Part shown: piece after piece, positions 17,558 to 27,778 of the stretch | Layout of the letters: every line of letters begins with the position of its first letter | Position numbering within the stretch: the first letter of the stretch is position 1 | Assembly: GCF_900091605.1 (NCBI RefSeq) | Contig: NZ_FMCQ01000010.1 | Coordinates: forward strand, 1 to 64,000 | Length of the DNA stretch: 64,000 nucleotides | Direction of reading: 5' to 3' | From: Micromonospora tulbaghiae | GTDB taxonomy: Bacteria; Actinomycetota; Actinomycetes; Mycobacteriales; Micromonosporaceae | Notes under the pieces: generated by a model | What the model was told of the DNA's origin: nothing | Databases searched by the model: none | Seen by the model: the letters and a program-made list of their open reading frames with translations, nothing else | Position numbers and translations under genes: made by a program

Positions 17558-18283
17558 GTGAAGCAGCACTTCACTCGATGGCTCCCCGCCATCGCGAAGA
17601 CCGCCGTCGCGAAGACCGCCGCCGTCTCCCGTAACCGCCGTGCCGCGCTGAGCGTGGCGGGGGTGGCCGTACTGGGCGGCCTGGCCGTCGGCCCCGTCGC
17701 CGTGGCCGCGCCGGTCACCAGCGGGCCGCACGCCGGTGCCAAGGCCGCCATCGACCTGGCCACCGGTAAGAAGACCTCCACCGAGACGGTGAAGCCCGGA
17801 CAGACCACCGGCCTGGACAAGGTGCCGACCAGGGCCGACCGGCCGGCCAAGGAGAAGCTCGTGCCGCACGGCGTCGAGGGCGCGCAGTCGCGCATCCCGC
17901 TCGACGACGCGCAGCTCGACAACGCCAAGGCCATCGTCGAGGCGGCCAAGGAGACGGGTGTGGGGGAACGGGGCGCCGTGATCGGCGTCGCGACCTCGCT
18001 CCAGGAGTCGAAGCTGTACAACCTGGGTCACCTCGGGACGTACAACGACCACGACTCGGAGGGCCTGTTCCAGCAGCGCCCGTCGTCCGGTTGGGGCACG
18101 TCCGAGCAGATCACCGACCCGGACTACTCCAGCAAGGCGTTCTTCAACGCGCTGAAGAACGTCGGCGGCTGGCACGAGCTGCCGCTGACCACCGCCGCGC
18201 AGACGGTCCAGGTGTCCGCCTACCCGTACGCGTACGCGCAGTGGGAGGAGCAGGCGGCGGACATCGTCCAGCAGGTCTGGTAA
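17558..18283 (+). CDS. Secreted lysozyme/transglycosylase-fold protein, paralogue 1
   Basis: A 241-residue protein starting at a GTG preceded by GAAAGGG. The long N-terminal region (residues 1-60) has basic residues and then a hydrophobic stretch (RAALSVAGVAVLGGLAVG), a signal peptide. A charged linker is followed by the conserved domain at residues 115-241. There E150 in ATSLQESKLYNLGHLG and the GLFQQRPSSGWGT segment match the lytic transglycosylase/lysozyme pattern (catalytic Glu, then GLFQ). It probably acts on peptidoglycan outside the cell. Two further paralogues, at 18680 and 29634, share the domain. Databases sometimes give this family vague names, and activity is unproven. Confidence 0.75.
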   Translation: MKQHFTRWLPAIAKTAVAKTAAVSRNRRAALSVAGVAVLGGLAVGPVAVAAPVTSGPHAGAKAAIDLATGKKTSTETVKPGQTTGLDKVPTRADRPAKEKLVPHGVEGAQSRIPLDDAQLDNAKAIVEAAKETGVGERGAVIGVATSLQESKLYNLGHLGTYNDHDSEGLFQQRPSSGWGTSEQITDPDYSSKAFFNALKNVGGWHELPLTTAAQTVQVSAYPYAYAQWEEQAADIVQQVW

Positions 18284-18299
18284 TCCGACACCAGCAGAA

Positions 18300-18333
18300 C
18301 CGGCCGGCCCCTTTCCCGGGGGTCGGCCGTTCT
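18300..18333 (+). terminator. Hairpin terminator after lysozyme-like paralogue 1
   Basis: CGGCCGGCCCC (18301-18311) pairs with GGGGTCGGCCG (18319-18329) with one G-T wobble, followed by a short T-rich stretch. Confidence 0.65.
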
Positions 18334-18679
18334 CGTCGATCTTGGGGTGATGGCACCTCGCAGACCTCGTGTACCGGACATCCGGGGACGCCGCAACGCC
18401 GAGATCGGCGGGGCGGTGGGGAGTGTGGGCGCGGTGTCCGGTCCGGCAGTGGTCGGCGGCACTCCGTAGGCGGAATCGGGGCCGGGCGGGTGGCGTTGTA
18501 ACCCGGTGCGCGACCGGAGCGGCGCCGCCGAGCGCCCCGGAGGGAACAACCCCCGGCGGCCGGTCGTTGCAGATGCACCCGGCACGCTCCGCGCTGCCGG
18601 ACCCCCGAGATCCCCTTGAGCGCCTGACGGTGCCCACGCGTCCACCCCCGGATGCGTCGACCCCCGAACGGAGCCCATC
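18334..18679 (+). promoter_or_regulatory. Promoter and conserved leader of lysozyme-like paralogue 2
   Basis: This non-coding stretch contains a GTTGTAACC element near 18495 that looks like a promoter -10 region. A stem formed by GCGACCGG and CCGGTCGT brackets a further hairpin, and a final segment of about 60 bases before the ATG is nearly identical to the leader of the paralogue at 29634. The matching region begins before the putative promoter. I do not recognise it as a known riboswitch; the conserved marks of the c-di-AMP (ydaO) element are absent. Confidence 0.5.
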
Positions 18680-19231
18680 ATGAACACGATCCTGCGCAAG
18701 AGCATCCTCGGTATCGCCGGTCTCGCCTTCACCGGTGGCATGTTCGCCGGTCCGGTCGCCGCCCACGCGGCGGACACCGCCGTGCCGGCCGCCGTCGCGG
18801 TCCAGGGCGTGAGCCCGCAGGGCGCGCAGTCGCACGTGGACCTGAACGACGAGCAGCTCGCCAACGCCAAGGCGATCATCGCGGCCACCAAGAAGGCGGG
18901 CCTGCCCGAGCGCGCCGCGGTCGTCTCGATCGCCACCGCGCTCCAGGAGTCGAAGCTGGAGAACCTGGGTCACCTGGGTGACCGCAACGACCACGACTCG
19001 CTGGGCCTGTTCCAGCAGCGGCCGTCCAGCGGCTGGGGCACGCCGGAGCAGATCACCGACCCCGAGTACTCGACGCTGGCGTTCCTCAAGGGCCTCAAGC
19101 AGGTCGACGGCTGGCAGGACATGCCGCTGACCGAGGCCGCGCAGACCGTGCAGGTCAGCGCCTACCCCGACGCGTACGCGCAGTGGGAGAAGCAGGCCGC
19201 CGAGATCGTCGCCGAGCACTGGAACAAGTAA
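18680..19231 (+). CDS. Secreted lysozyme/transglycosylase-fold protein, paralogue 2
   Basis: A 183-residue protein. Residues 1-33 form a Sec-type signal peptide (MNTILRKSILGIAGLAFTGG then AHA). The domain has E90 in ATALQESKLENLGHLG and GLFQQRPSSGWGTPEQIT. It is more like paralogue 3 at 29634 than paralogue 1, including identical signal-peptide beginnings (ILRKSILGIAGL). It is probably a cell-wall-active exported enzyme. A strong 17-bp terminator hairpin follows. The shared upstream region with paralogue 3 suggests common control. Confidence 0.78.
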   Translation: MNTILRKSILGIAGLAFTGGMFAGPVAAHAADTAVPAAVAVQGVSPQGAQSHVDLNDEQLANAKAIIAATKKAGLPERAAVVSIATALQESKLENLGHLGDRNDHDSLGLFQQRPSSGWGTPEQITDPEYSTLAFLKGLKQVDGWQDMPLTEAAQTVQVSAYPDAYAQWEKQAAEIVAEHWNK

Positions 19232-19238
19232 GACCTGA

Positions 19239-19275
19239 CGAGAGGCCGGCACCCGGATCGGGTGCCGGCCTCTCG
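19239..19275 (+). terminator. Strong hairpin terminator
   Basis: A perfect 17-bp stem (19239-19255 with 19259-19275) has a three-base loop GAT. It begins seven bases after the stop codon of paralogue 2 and just precedes the stop of the opposing ORF. Confidence 0.85.
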
Positions 19276-19282
19276 TGTGCCC

Positions 19283-19525
19283 TCAGCCGCGGTGCCCGGC
19301 GAGCCACGACAGCGCCGGTTCGACCACCGACGGGTCCAGCGGCTGCTTCGCCTCGTCCCGGCACGCCCGCAGCGACGGCGGGCCGGGCTGGCGGCGCAGC
19401 ACGTGGGTGACATCCGGCAGCACCCGGGTATGTACCGGTCCGCCCGCGTGCGCGGCGACGACCGGCAGGTCCGCCGGGTCGGTCTGGAGGTCCTTGTCGA
19501 CGGTGAGCGCGCGGTCGACGGTCAC
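19283..19525 (-). pseudogene. Alpha/beta-hydrolase C-terminal remnant, translationally coupled
   Basis: An 80-residue frame begins with GTG overlapping the stop of the upstream gene (GTGA). Its sequence, with LTVDKDLQTDPADLP, then VLPDVTHVLRRQPG and EPALSWLAGH, looks like the last third of an alpha/beta hydrolase: the acid-bearing loop (DKD) and catalytic His (DVTH) with no nucleophile. Nothing upstream encodes the missing part, since another gene sits there. It may be a remnant kept by its coupling, or a small protein of its own. I lean to remnant. Confidence 0.5.
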
Positions 19526-19863
19526 CGCAGCACCGCGGCGGCCAGGGCGGTTGCGTCGTCGGCGCCGATGAGCAGGGAGTCGTACGCCTGGCCGGTGAGG
19601 GTGATGCGGACGGCCGGCTGGCCGCCGCGGACGCTGACGAACTCCTTGCCGGCCTTGCCGCGCCAGGTGCCGACGTTGCGCGTGCGGGGCACGCCGAGTC
19701 CGGGCGCCCGGATGCCGCGGGTGGCGCGGGCGCCGTCCGGTACGACGACGGCGCCGCTGACGGCGGAGCGGGGGAACGACAGGTCGCCGCGCAGGGCCCA
19801 GACCTTCTCGGCGGTGGTGAGCCGGACGTCGATGCGGTCGGGGGTGAGGTCGATGGTGGCCAT
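19522..19863 (-). CDS. Conserved hypothetical protein, 113 aa
   Basis: Starts MATIDLTPDRIDVRLTTAEK with GAGGAG upstream. The strands (KVWALRGDLSFPRSAVSGAVVV, KEFVSVRGGQPAVRITLTG) look like a small beta-rich fold of the PH-like type. There is no membrane segment or catalytic motif. It is divergent from the HTH regulator at 19934 across an 8+8 bp inverted repeat, so it is a likely target of that regulator. The function is unknown. Confidence 0.75.
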   Translation of the reverse strand: MATIDLTPDRIDVRLTTAEKVWALRGDLSFPRSAVSGAVVVPDGARATRGIRAPGLGVPRTRNVGTWRGKAGKEFVSVRGGQPAVRITLTGQAYDSLLIGADDATALAAAVLR

Positions 19864-19881
19864 CGGCGAACTCCTCAGTTC

Positions 19882-19919
19882 TGTTATCGTTGCTGAGAAC
19901 ATTACCGGGGGCGATAACA
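19882..19919. promoter_or_regulatory. Inverted-repeat operator between regulator and target
   Basis: TGTTATCG (19882-19889) and CGATAACA (19912-19919) are perfect inverted repeats with a 22-bp spacer. The centres are about three helical turns apart in the 70-bp divergent gap, fitting a dimeric regulator. Confidence 0.6.
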
Positions 19920-19933
19920 AAAGGGGAGCCACA

Positions 19934-20491
19934 GTGGCACTCGACACCGTGGAGCTGCTGATGCACCCGGTCCGGCTGCGCATCGTCCAGGCGTTCCTGG
20001 GCGGCCGCACGCTCACCACCACCGACCTGCGCACCGAGCTGAGCGACGTGCCACCGGCCACGCTCTACCGGCAGGTCGCCACGCTCGCCGACCACGGCGT
20101 GCTGCACACGGTGGGGGAGCGGCGGGCCCGCGGCGCCGTCGAGCGCAGCTACCGGCTCCACGAGGCCGCCGCGTCGGTGGACCCGGACGAGGCCCGGGCC
20201 ATGAGTCCGCAGCGGCACCGCCAGGCGTTCCTCACCTTCGTGGCGGGCCTGCTTGCCGACTTCGACGGCTACCTCGACCGCGGCGACACCGACCTGGCCC
20301 GCGACGTGGCCGGCTACCGGCAGAACGCGTTCCACGCCACCGGCGCCGAGACCGCCGAGTTCGTCACCCGGTTCCGCGACCTGTTCGCCGAGTACGCGGC
20401 GCTCGGCCCCGGCCCCGGCCGCACCCGGCGGCTGCTCACCACCGTCCTGCTGCCCGCCGCCGATCAGGAGCGGCCCGCAGAGCGCCGGTGA
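19934..20491 (+). CDS. Helix-turn-helix regulator (ArsR/PadR-like, HTH_20)
   Basis: A 185-residue protein. The winged helix is at residues 5-75 (LMHPVRLRIVQAFLGGRTLTTTDLRTELSDVPPATLYRQVATLADHGVL). The C-terminal part is helical and could bind a ligand or mediate dimerisation. The GTG at 19934 is chosen because AAGGGGAG precedes it; the frame is open far upstream without support. It overlaps the convergent DHA2 transporter by 28 bp. Likely targets are itself and the 113-aa gene, perhaps also the efflux pump. Confidence 0.85.
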   Translation: MALDTVELLMHPVRLRIVQAFLGGRTLTTTDLRTELSDVPPATLYRQVATLADHGVLHTVGERRARGAVERSYRLHEAAASVDPDEARAMSPQRHRQAFLTFVAGLLADFDGYLDRGDTDLARDVAGYRQNAFHATGAETAEFVTRFRDLFAEYAALGPGPGRTRRLLTTVLLPAADQERPAERR

Positions 20492-21918
20492 CCGAGCGCG
20501 ATGTCCGCCACGGCGGCGCCGAGCGCCAGCACGACGATCCCGGCGGCGAGCAGCAGTGAGTGGCGGAATGCCGTACTCCAGTCGCCGCGGTCGGCGGCGA
20601 GCGTCGAGAAGAACAGCGCGCCCACCGCGGCGATGCCGGCGGCCGACCCGATGCGCTGGCCGGTCTGGAGCATCCCGGCGCCGCTGCCGGCCATCGGCAC
20701 CGGCACCTCGGACAGCGTGAGCGTCTGGTTCGGCGCGATCACCAGGCCGCTGCCCAGCCCGGCGACGAGCAACGGCAGCGCGGTCCGCAGCGGTACGTTC
20801 TCGTGCGGCCCGCCGGCCAGCACCAGGTCTGTCGCGACCAGCCCGGCCACCACGGCCAGCAGCCCGATCGCGACGAGCGGACGGCCGTAGCGGGTGACCA
20901 CCCGGCCGCCGAGCGCGGAGGCGAGCGCCGAACCGAGCGCGAACGGGGTGATCGCCAGGCCCGCCACGAGCGCGCTGTAGCCGAGCCCCATCTGGAGATA
21001 GAGCGTGAAGATGAAGAAGATCGCGGTGAACCCGGCGAAGTAGATCAGGCCGATCAGCGCGCCCAGCGTGTACGAGCGCACCGTGAACAGCCGCAGGTCG
21101 AACAAGGGCTGGGCGCGCCGGGCGTACCGGTGCTCCCAGAGCGCGAACCCGGCGAGCAGCAGCAGGCCGGCGGGGATCAGCAGCCACTTGCCCGGGCCCC
21201 GCCACTGCTCCCGCTGCACCAGGGGCAGCAGGATCACCGTCACCCCGGCGCCGAGCAGCAGCACGCCGAGCGGGTCGAGCCGGCCGCGTCCGGCGGGGTT
21301 GGTCGGCCGGGTCGGCATCAGCCGCCAGCCGAGCAGCATCGCCACGATCCCGACCGGGATGTTCACGAAGAACACCCACCGCCAGCCGTGCTCGGCGCCG
21401 CCGAGCTGGATGAGCAGCCCGCCGAGCAGCGGACCCACGGCGGTGGAGATGCCGATCGTCGCGCCCAGCAGCCCGAACGCCCGGCCCCGGTCCGCGCCCC
21501 GGAACAACTCCTGGATCATGCCGCTGACCTGGGGGTTCACCACACCTGCGGCGGCACCCTGGACGAGCCGGGCGACGACCAGCCACTCCGGCGAACGGGC
21601 CAGCCCGGCGAGCGCGCTGGTGAGCGTGAACAGGCCCACCCCGACCACGAACGCCGTACGCCGCCCGCGCGCGTCGCCGAACCGCCCGGCCGGCACGAGC
21701 ACCAGACCGAACGTCAGCGCGTACCCGGACAGCACCCACTGCAGGTCGCTCGGCGTGGCCTGCAACGCACGGTCGATCGACGGCACCGCGACGTTGACGA
21801 TGCTGACGTCCAGCAGCGTCATGAACGCCGCGATCAGGCCGACGCTCAGCGCGCGCCAGCGGCGCCGGCCGTCGTACCCGGTGTCCTGCACCGGCGTCGA
21901 CGACCGGCCCTCGCTCAT
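20464..21918 (-). CDS. MFS transporter, DHA2 (14-TM drug efflux) family
   Basis: A 484-residue membrane protein. Motif A is seen as GRFGDARGRRTAFVVGVGLF and motif C as GVVNPQVSGMIQELF. Fourteen hydrophobic segments are plausible. The family exports drugs, dyes or metabolites by proton antiport. The ATG at 21918 is preferred over a GTG at 21930 because a G-rich site lies before it. It overlaps the HTH regulator convergently. The substrate is unknown. Confidence 0.92.
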   Translation of the reverse strand: MSEGRSSTPVQDTGYDGRRRWRALSVGLIAAFMTLLDVSIVNVAVPSIDRALQATPSDLQWVLSGYALTFGLVLVPAGRFGDARGRRTAFVVGVGLFTLTSALAGLARSPEWLVVARLVQGAAAGVVNPQVSGMIQELFRGADRGRAFGLLGATIGISTAVGPLLGGLLIQLGGAEHGWRWVFFVNIPVGIVAMLLGWRLMPTRPTNPAGRGRLDPLGVLLLGAGVTVILLPLVQREQWRGPGKWLLIPAGLLLLAGFALWEHRYARRAQPLFDLRLFTVRSYTLGALIGLIYFAGFTAIFFIFTLYLQMGLGYSALVAGLAITPFALGSALASALGGRVVTRYGRPLVAIGLLAVVAGLVATDLVLAGGPHENVPLRTALPLLVAGLGSGLVIAPNQTLTLSEVPVPMAGSGAGMLQTGQRIGSAAGIAAVGALFFSTLAADRGDWSTAFRHSLLLAAGIVVLALGAAVADIALGHRRSAGRS

Positions 21919-21989
21919 CGTGCCCCCCACTGACCGTCGATCACCCGACTCCGATCGCTACCCGGTGCCCGGTGGGGCAAACGACCCGA

Positions 21990-22226
21990 TCACGCCATCT
22001 GGCGCGCGCACCAGCGGGGTCCGAAGTCCAGGCCGGACATCGGGGAGTCCTCGCGGTGCAGCAGCCCCCGCTCGGTCAGCGAGTGCAGCGGCTCGCGCAG
22101 CTCCTCCTCGGTCATCCCGGTCTCCTGGGCGATCAGGTCCGGGTAGGGGACGTGCCCCTGCACCTCCAGCGCGGACACCGCCTGGTAGACCCGTTCCTCG
22201 ACCGCAGACAGCTGGACCTGAGGCAT
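21990..22226 (-). CDS. Small winged-helix-like protein, 78 aa
   Basis: The ATG at 22226 follows GAGGAGGGAAGC, a clear ribosome site. The sequence VYQAVSALEVQGHVPYPDLIAQETGMTEEELREPLHSLTERGLL has the spacing of a winged helix, perhaps a DNA-binding protein or the wing part of a larger regulator family. It has no partner and faces the flavoprotein gene at 22364. The function is inferred from fold only. Confidence 0.7.
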   Translation of the reverse strand: MPQVQLSAVEERVYQAVSALEVQGHVPYPDLIAQETGMTEEELREPLHSLTERGLLHREDSPMSGLDFGPRWCARQMA

Positions 22227-22351
22227 CGCTTCCCTCCTCGGCGTGGACCGCCCGACCCGCGGACGGCCGACGATCCGCGGTTACCCGGACGGCCGGCGAT
22301 GATGCTCACCCGAACGACTGTCGTACCGGGCGGTGCGGCACGGCGGTGCCC

Positions 22352-22357
22352 TAGGCT
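22352..22357 (+). promoter_or_regulatory. -10 box of a probable leaderless promoter
   Basis: TAGGCT lies exactly six bases before the GTG at 22364 and matches TANNNT, which supports this start over the ATG at 22370. Confidence 0.6.
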
Positions 22358-22363
22358 GCACCC

Positions 22364-23497
22364 GTGATCATGGATCTCGTCGTGGTCGGCGGCGGGCCCG
22401 CCGGACTCTCCGCCGCCCATGCCGCGGCCCGGGCCGGTGTGCGCACGCTCGTGGTCGAACGGGCCACCCATCCCCGGTACAAGACCTGCGGCGGCGGCCT
22501 GATCGGCGCCTCGTTGGCCGAGATCGACGACCGCGTGGAGGTGCCCGCCCACGACCGGGTCGACCGGGTCACGTTCACCCGCGACGGGCGACGCGCGTTC
22601 ACCCGGCGGCACCCGGCGCCGCTGGTCACCATGATCCGCCGGGAGGAGTTCGACGACCGGCTGCGCGCCGCCGCCGTCGCCGCCGGGGCGCAGGTCCGCG
22701 AGGGCGTCGCGGTCCGCGCGATCGAGCAGGACCCCGACGAGGTACGCCTGCGCCTGGCCGGCGGTGAGACGGTACGCGCCCGGGCCGTGATCGGCGCGGA
22801 CGGCTCGTCCGGCGTGACGGCACGGCACGTCGGTGTCCGCTTCCGCCAGGTCGACCTCGGCCTGGAACTGGAACTGCCGGTGGACGGCGCCGAACGGGAC
22901 CGCTGGCGCGGCCGGGTGCTGCTCGACTGGGGGCCGCTGCCCGGCTCCTACGCGTGGGTCTTCCCCAAGGGCGACCGCCTCACCGTCGGTGTCATCTCCG
23001 CCCGAGGGGACGGCGAGCGGACCCGCGCCTACCTGCGCGATTTCACCGACCGGCTCGGCCTGTCCGGGGTGACCCCGGAGCACGACTCCGGTCACCTGAC
23101 CCGCTGCCGCACCGGGGACTCCCCGCTGCGGCACGGCCGGGTGCTGGTCGCCGGGGACGCCGCCGGGCTGCTGGAACCGTGGAGCCGGGAGGGGATCAGC
23201 TACGCGCTGCGCTCGGGCCGGCTGGCCGGGGAGGCGGTGGCCGCCGGTGACCTCGACGCGTACGCCCGGGAGGTCGACCGGCGGCTCGTACCGGAGATGC
23301 GCGCCGGGCACCGGCTGCTGGAGACGTTCGAGCGGCGGCCCGACGTGTTCCACGCGATGCTCGCGAGCCCGCCCGGCTGGCGGATGTTCGTCCGGTTCTG
23401 CCAGGGCCGGGCGAGCTTCGCCGAGGTGCTCGACCGGCGGCCCGTACGCGCCGGCCTGGCGATGCTCGACCGGCTGCCCCCGCTCAGGGGACGATGA
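22364..23497 (+). CDS. Geranylgeranyl reductase family FAD-dependent oxidoreductase
   Basis: A 377-residue flavoprotein. The FAD motif GGGPAGLSAAHAAARAGV is near residue 9, GADGSSGVTARHVGV is near 145, and GDAAGLLEPWSREGI near 265 is the conserved FAD-binding C-terminal motif. The family reduces isoprenoid double bonds in menaquinone, lipids or carotenoid-like chains. In actinobacteria such genes often serve menaquinone reduction (MenJ), but the substrate is not fixed here. It overlaps the alcohol dehydrogenase gene convergently by 14 bp. Confidence 0.88.
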   Translation: MIMDLVVVGGGPAGLSAAHAAARAGVRTLVVERATHPRYKTCGGGLIGASLAEIDDRVEVPAHDRVDRVTFTRDGRRAFTRRHPAPLVTMIRREEFDDRLRAAAVAAGAQVREGVAVRAIEQDPDEVRLRLAGGETVRARAVIGADGSSGVTARHVGVRFRQVDLGLELELPVDGAERDRWRGRVLLDWGPLPGSYAWVFPKGDRLTVGVISARGDGERTRAYLRDFTDRLGLSGVTPEHDSGHLTRCRTGDSPLRHGRVLVAGDAAGLLEPWSREGISYALRSGRLAGEAVAAGDLDAYAREVDRRLVPEMRAGHRLLETFERRPDVFHAMLASPPGWRMFVRFCQGRASFAEVLDRRPVRAGLAMLDRLPPLRGR

Positions 23498-24518
23498 CGG
23501 CCCGCCCCCGTACGTCGCCCCGGCGCAGCGCCTCGTACGCCTGCGGCGCCTCCGCGAGGGGGAACGTCTGCACGTCGGCGTGCAGCCGGCCGGCGCGGGC
23601 CAGCGCGATCACCTCGTGCAGTTCGGCCCGGGTGCCCCAGAACGGCACCACCACACCGGTCTCCAGCGGCACCGGCGGCGGCTCGTCGGCGACCGGCCGC
23701 ACCGGCAGCGTGCCGCCGGCCAGGCCCACCAGCAGGATCTGACCGCCGGTGGCGACCACCTGCCGGGCGGTGTCCAGCGTGGGCTGCGCGCCGACGAAGT
23801 CGAGCACCACGTCCGCGCCGTCCGGCGCCGGCCCGACCAGCTCGCGGATCTTGTCCACCGCGTCCGGGCCGGCCTGCACCACGTGGTGGGCGCCGAGGCG
23901 CCCGGCCAGGTCCAGCGCGGCGGTGTTCGTGTCCACCGCGATGATCCGGACCGCGGTGGTGGCGAGCAGGATCTGCAACCCCATGTGCCCCAGCCCGCCG
24001 ATGCCGATCACCACGCAGGAGGTGCCGGGTCGCAGCCGGGGCCGGGCCAGCTCCACCGCGTGGTACGGGGTCAGCCCGGCGTCGGTCAGCGGCGCCGCCT
24101 GGGTCATGTCCATGTCGCCGACCGGCAGCAGCCGGGACGCGGGCACCACCACGTACTCGGCCAGCCCGCCGTCACGGCTGAGCCCGATGCCGCCGACCGG
24201 GATGACCCGGCAGCGGTTCTCCTCACCCCGCAGGCAGGCCCGGCAACGGCCGCAGCCGATGATGCCGTAGACCGCGGCCCGGTCCCCGGGCGACCAGCCG
24301 TCCACCCCGGCGCCGACCGTGTCGACGGTGCCGGCGATCTCGTGCCCGAGCGTCATCGGAATCGGGAACACGCCCTCCGGCGCGTCGAGGATGTGCAGGT
24401 CGGAGTGGCAGGCGCCGACCGCGCCGACGCGCAGCAGCACCTCACCGGGGCCGGCCTGCGGCGTGGGCACCTCCGCGTGCTCCAGCACACCGGGTGCGGT
24501 CATCCGTACTGCGCGCAT
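23484..24518 (-). CDS. Zinc-binding alcohol dehydrogenase
   Basis: A 344-residue MDR enzyme. Cys37 and His39 are in GACHSDLH and GHE is near residue 60; these bind catalytic zinc. CGRCRACLRGEENRC provides the structural zinc cysteines. The Rossmann motif GIGGLGHMGLQ is near residue 172. It oxidises alcohols or reduces aldehydes with NAD(P). It starts with ATG at 24518. It is a single gene, convergent with the flavoprotein; no operon partner indicates the substrate. Confidence 0.9.
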   Translation of the reverse strand: MRAVRMTAPGVLEHAEVPTPQAGPGEVLLRVGAVGACHSDLHILDAPEGVFPIPMTLGHEIAGTVDTVGAGVDGWSPGDRAAVYGIIGCGRCRACLRGEENRCRVIPVGGIGLSRDGGLAEYVVVPASRLLPVGDMDMTQAAPLTDAGLTPYHAVELARPRLRPGTSCVVIGIGGLGHMGLQILLATTAVRIIAVDTNTAALDLAGRLGAHHVVQAGPDAVDKIRELVGPAPDGADVVLDFVGAQPTLDTARQVVATGGQILLVGLAGGTLPVRPVADEPPPVPLETGVVVPFWGTRAELHEVIALARAGRLHADVQTFPLAEAPQAYEALRRGDVRGRAVIVP

Positions 24519-24613
24519 GTCTCCTCCACCTCGTCGCCGACGGTCGTCGCGGCGGCATACCCGTGCCCTGGCGGTTGATGCGGAGACGGGCCGGGCAGGC
24601 GCACAATGCGGTC

Positions 24614-24799
24614 ATGAGCGAACCGGCAGAGTCGTTCACCGACCAGGAGTACGCGTTCCTGCGGCACGTCCGCTTCGGCGAACTGCCGGCCCGGGTACGC
24701 CCGGAGGAGCGGATCGAGGCCGCCGAGACCGAGTTCCCGCCGGACCGCCCGGATCCGGTCGGCGGGGAGTCGGAGTGGCACCTGCGCGCCGGCGGCTGA
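24614..24799 (+). CDS. Small acidic hypothetical protein, 61 aa
   Basis: MSEPAESFTDQEYAFLRHVRFGELPARVRPEERIEA continues with an acidic tail, is soluble and has no known motif. A CACAAT box sits six bases before the ATG, the same geometry as the leaderless promoters in this window, and no ribosome site is seen. A terminator-like hairpin follows the stop. The function is unknown. Confidence 0.65.
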   Translation: MSEPAESFTDQEYAFLRHVRFGELPARVRPEERIEAAETEFPPDRPDPVGGESEWHLRAGG

Positions 24800-24828
24800 C
24801 GGGGCCCGGACACCGGCCCGGACCCCGT
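24799..24828. terminator. Shared terminator hairpin
   Basis: ACGGGG-CCCGG pairs with CCGG-ACCCCGT across a short loop, between two convergent genes ending at 24799 and 24839. Confidence 0.6.
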
Positions 24829-24838
24829 CGCGTCACGG

Positions 24839-26626
<1,788 letters not shown>

Positions 26627-26777
26627 GAGGTGCCTTTCCGAATGGGGGTACGCGCCTCGTGGGCGCCGTTGCGCACCATAACCACCAGATGTCGCGTGCG
26701 CCACACCGGCCCGAATTGTTTCCCTTCCGGTCACAGGCTGCTGTTTTCGCGCCGGTCACCGGGGTAGGGGCGCATCC

Positions 26778-27680
26778 ATGAGCGAGGACCAGTTCACCCA
26801 GCAGCACCCGGCCGAGCAGTACGGACAGAGCGAGGGACAGCCGGCGCAGCAGCAGACGCCGCCCGGCAGCGAGCAGGAGATGGGGCCGAAGCCCGATCAC
26901 GGCGAGGAGTCGTACCGGGGCAGCGACCGGCTCACCGGCAAGCGGGCGATCATCACCGGCGGCGACTCCGGCATCGGCCGGGCCGTCGCGATCGCCTTCG
27001 CCCGCGAGGGCGCCGACGTCCTCGTCACCTACCTCGGCGACGAGGAGGAGAAGGACGCGCGGGAGACGGTCAGCCAGATCGAGCAGGCCGGACGCAAGGG
27101 CGTCGCCGTCCAGTACGACCTGCGCGAGGAGGCCAACTGCCGCGCGCTCGTCGACCAGGCGGTACGCGACCTCGGCGGCGTCGACATCCTGGTCAACAAC
27201 GCGGCCTTCCAGATGTCGCAGGACAACGGTCTGCTCGACATCACCACCGAGCAGTTCGACCGGGTCTTCAAGACCAACGTGTACGCCATGTTCTGGCTCT
27301 GCAAGTTCGCGGTGCCGCACATGAAGGAAGGCTCGACGATCATCAACACCTCGTCGATCCAGGCGTTCGACCCGTCGCCGCAACTGCTCGACTACGCCAC
27401 CACCAAGGCCGCCATCGCCAACTTCACCAAGGCGCTCGCGCAGAACCTGGCCGAGCGCGGCATCCGGGTCAACGCGGTCGCGCCCGGCCCGATCTGGACT
27501 CCGCTGATCCCGGCCACCATGCCGCAGGAGAAGGTCAAGCAGTTCGGCACCGACACGCCGCTGGGCCGTCCCGGTCAGCCGGCCGAGCTGGCGCCCGCGT
27601 ACGTCTACTTCGCCTCGCAGGAGTCCAGCTACGTCACCGGCGAGATCCTCGGCGTCACGGGTGGCCGCCCGACGAAGTGA
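26778..27680 (+). CDS. SDR family oxidoreductase, general-stress type (YghA/GSP39-like)
   Basis: A 300-residue protein. A hydrophilic Gln-rich N-terminal extension (residues 1-50, EDQFTQQHPAEQYGQSEGQPAQQQ) precedes the SDR core, with TGGDSGIGRAVAI near residue 59, NNAAFQM near 140, catalytic DYATTKAA near 203 and VAPGPIWTPLIP. This matches GSP39/YghA aldehyde-reductase-like proteins, which are linked to stress and sporulation. It is a single gene followed by a hairpin terminator at 27735. Confidence 0.9.
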   Translation: MSEDQFTQQHPAEQYGQSEGQPAQQQTPPGSEQEMGPKPDHGEESYRGSDRLTGKRAIITGGDSGIGRAVAIAFAREGADVLVTYLGDEEEKDARETVSQIEQAGRKGVAVQYDLREEANCRALVDQAVRDLGGVDILVNNAAFQMSQDNGLLDITTEQFDRVFKTNVYAMFWLCKFAVPHMKEGSTIINTSSIQAFDPSPQLLDYATTKAAIANFTKALAQNLAERGIRVNAVAPGPIWTPLIPATMPQEKVKQFGTDTPLGRPGQPAELAPAYVYFASQESSYVTGEILGVTGGRPTK

Positions 27681-27734
27681 GGGGCCGCCCGGTCCCTGCT
27701 GGCCGCCGTCCGTTCTGGCCGCTGTCCGTCTGGT

Positions 27735-27752
27735 CCCCGGCACCTGCCGGGG
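27735..27752 (+). terminator. Hairpin terminator
   Basis: CCCCGGC-ACCT-GCCGGGG is a perfect 7-bp stem between the convergent SDR and nucleotidyltransferase genes. Confidence 0.6.
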
Positions 27753-27778
27753 TCGTTCCGATTCGTGGGCGACCCCGG

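Noticed and set aside
18490..18679. A c-di-AMP (ydaO) riboswitch before the lysozyme-like genes
   Set aside because: Such switches often precede cell-wall hydrolase genes in actinobacteria, but I could not find the conserved core segments, so I only call it a conserved leader.
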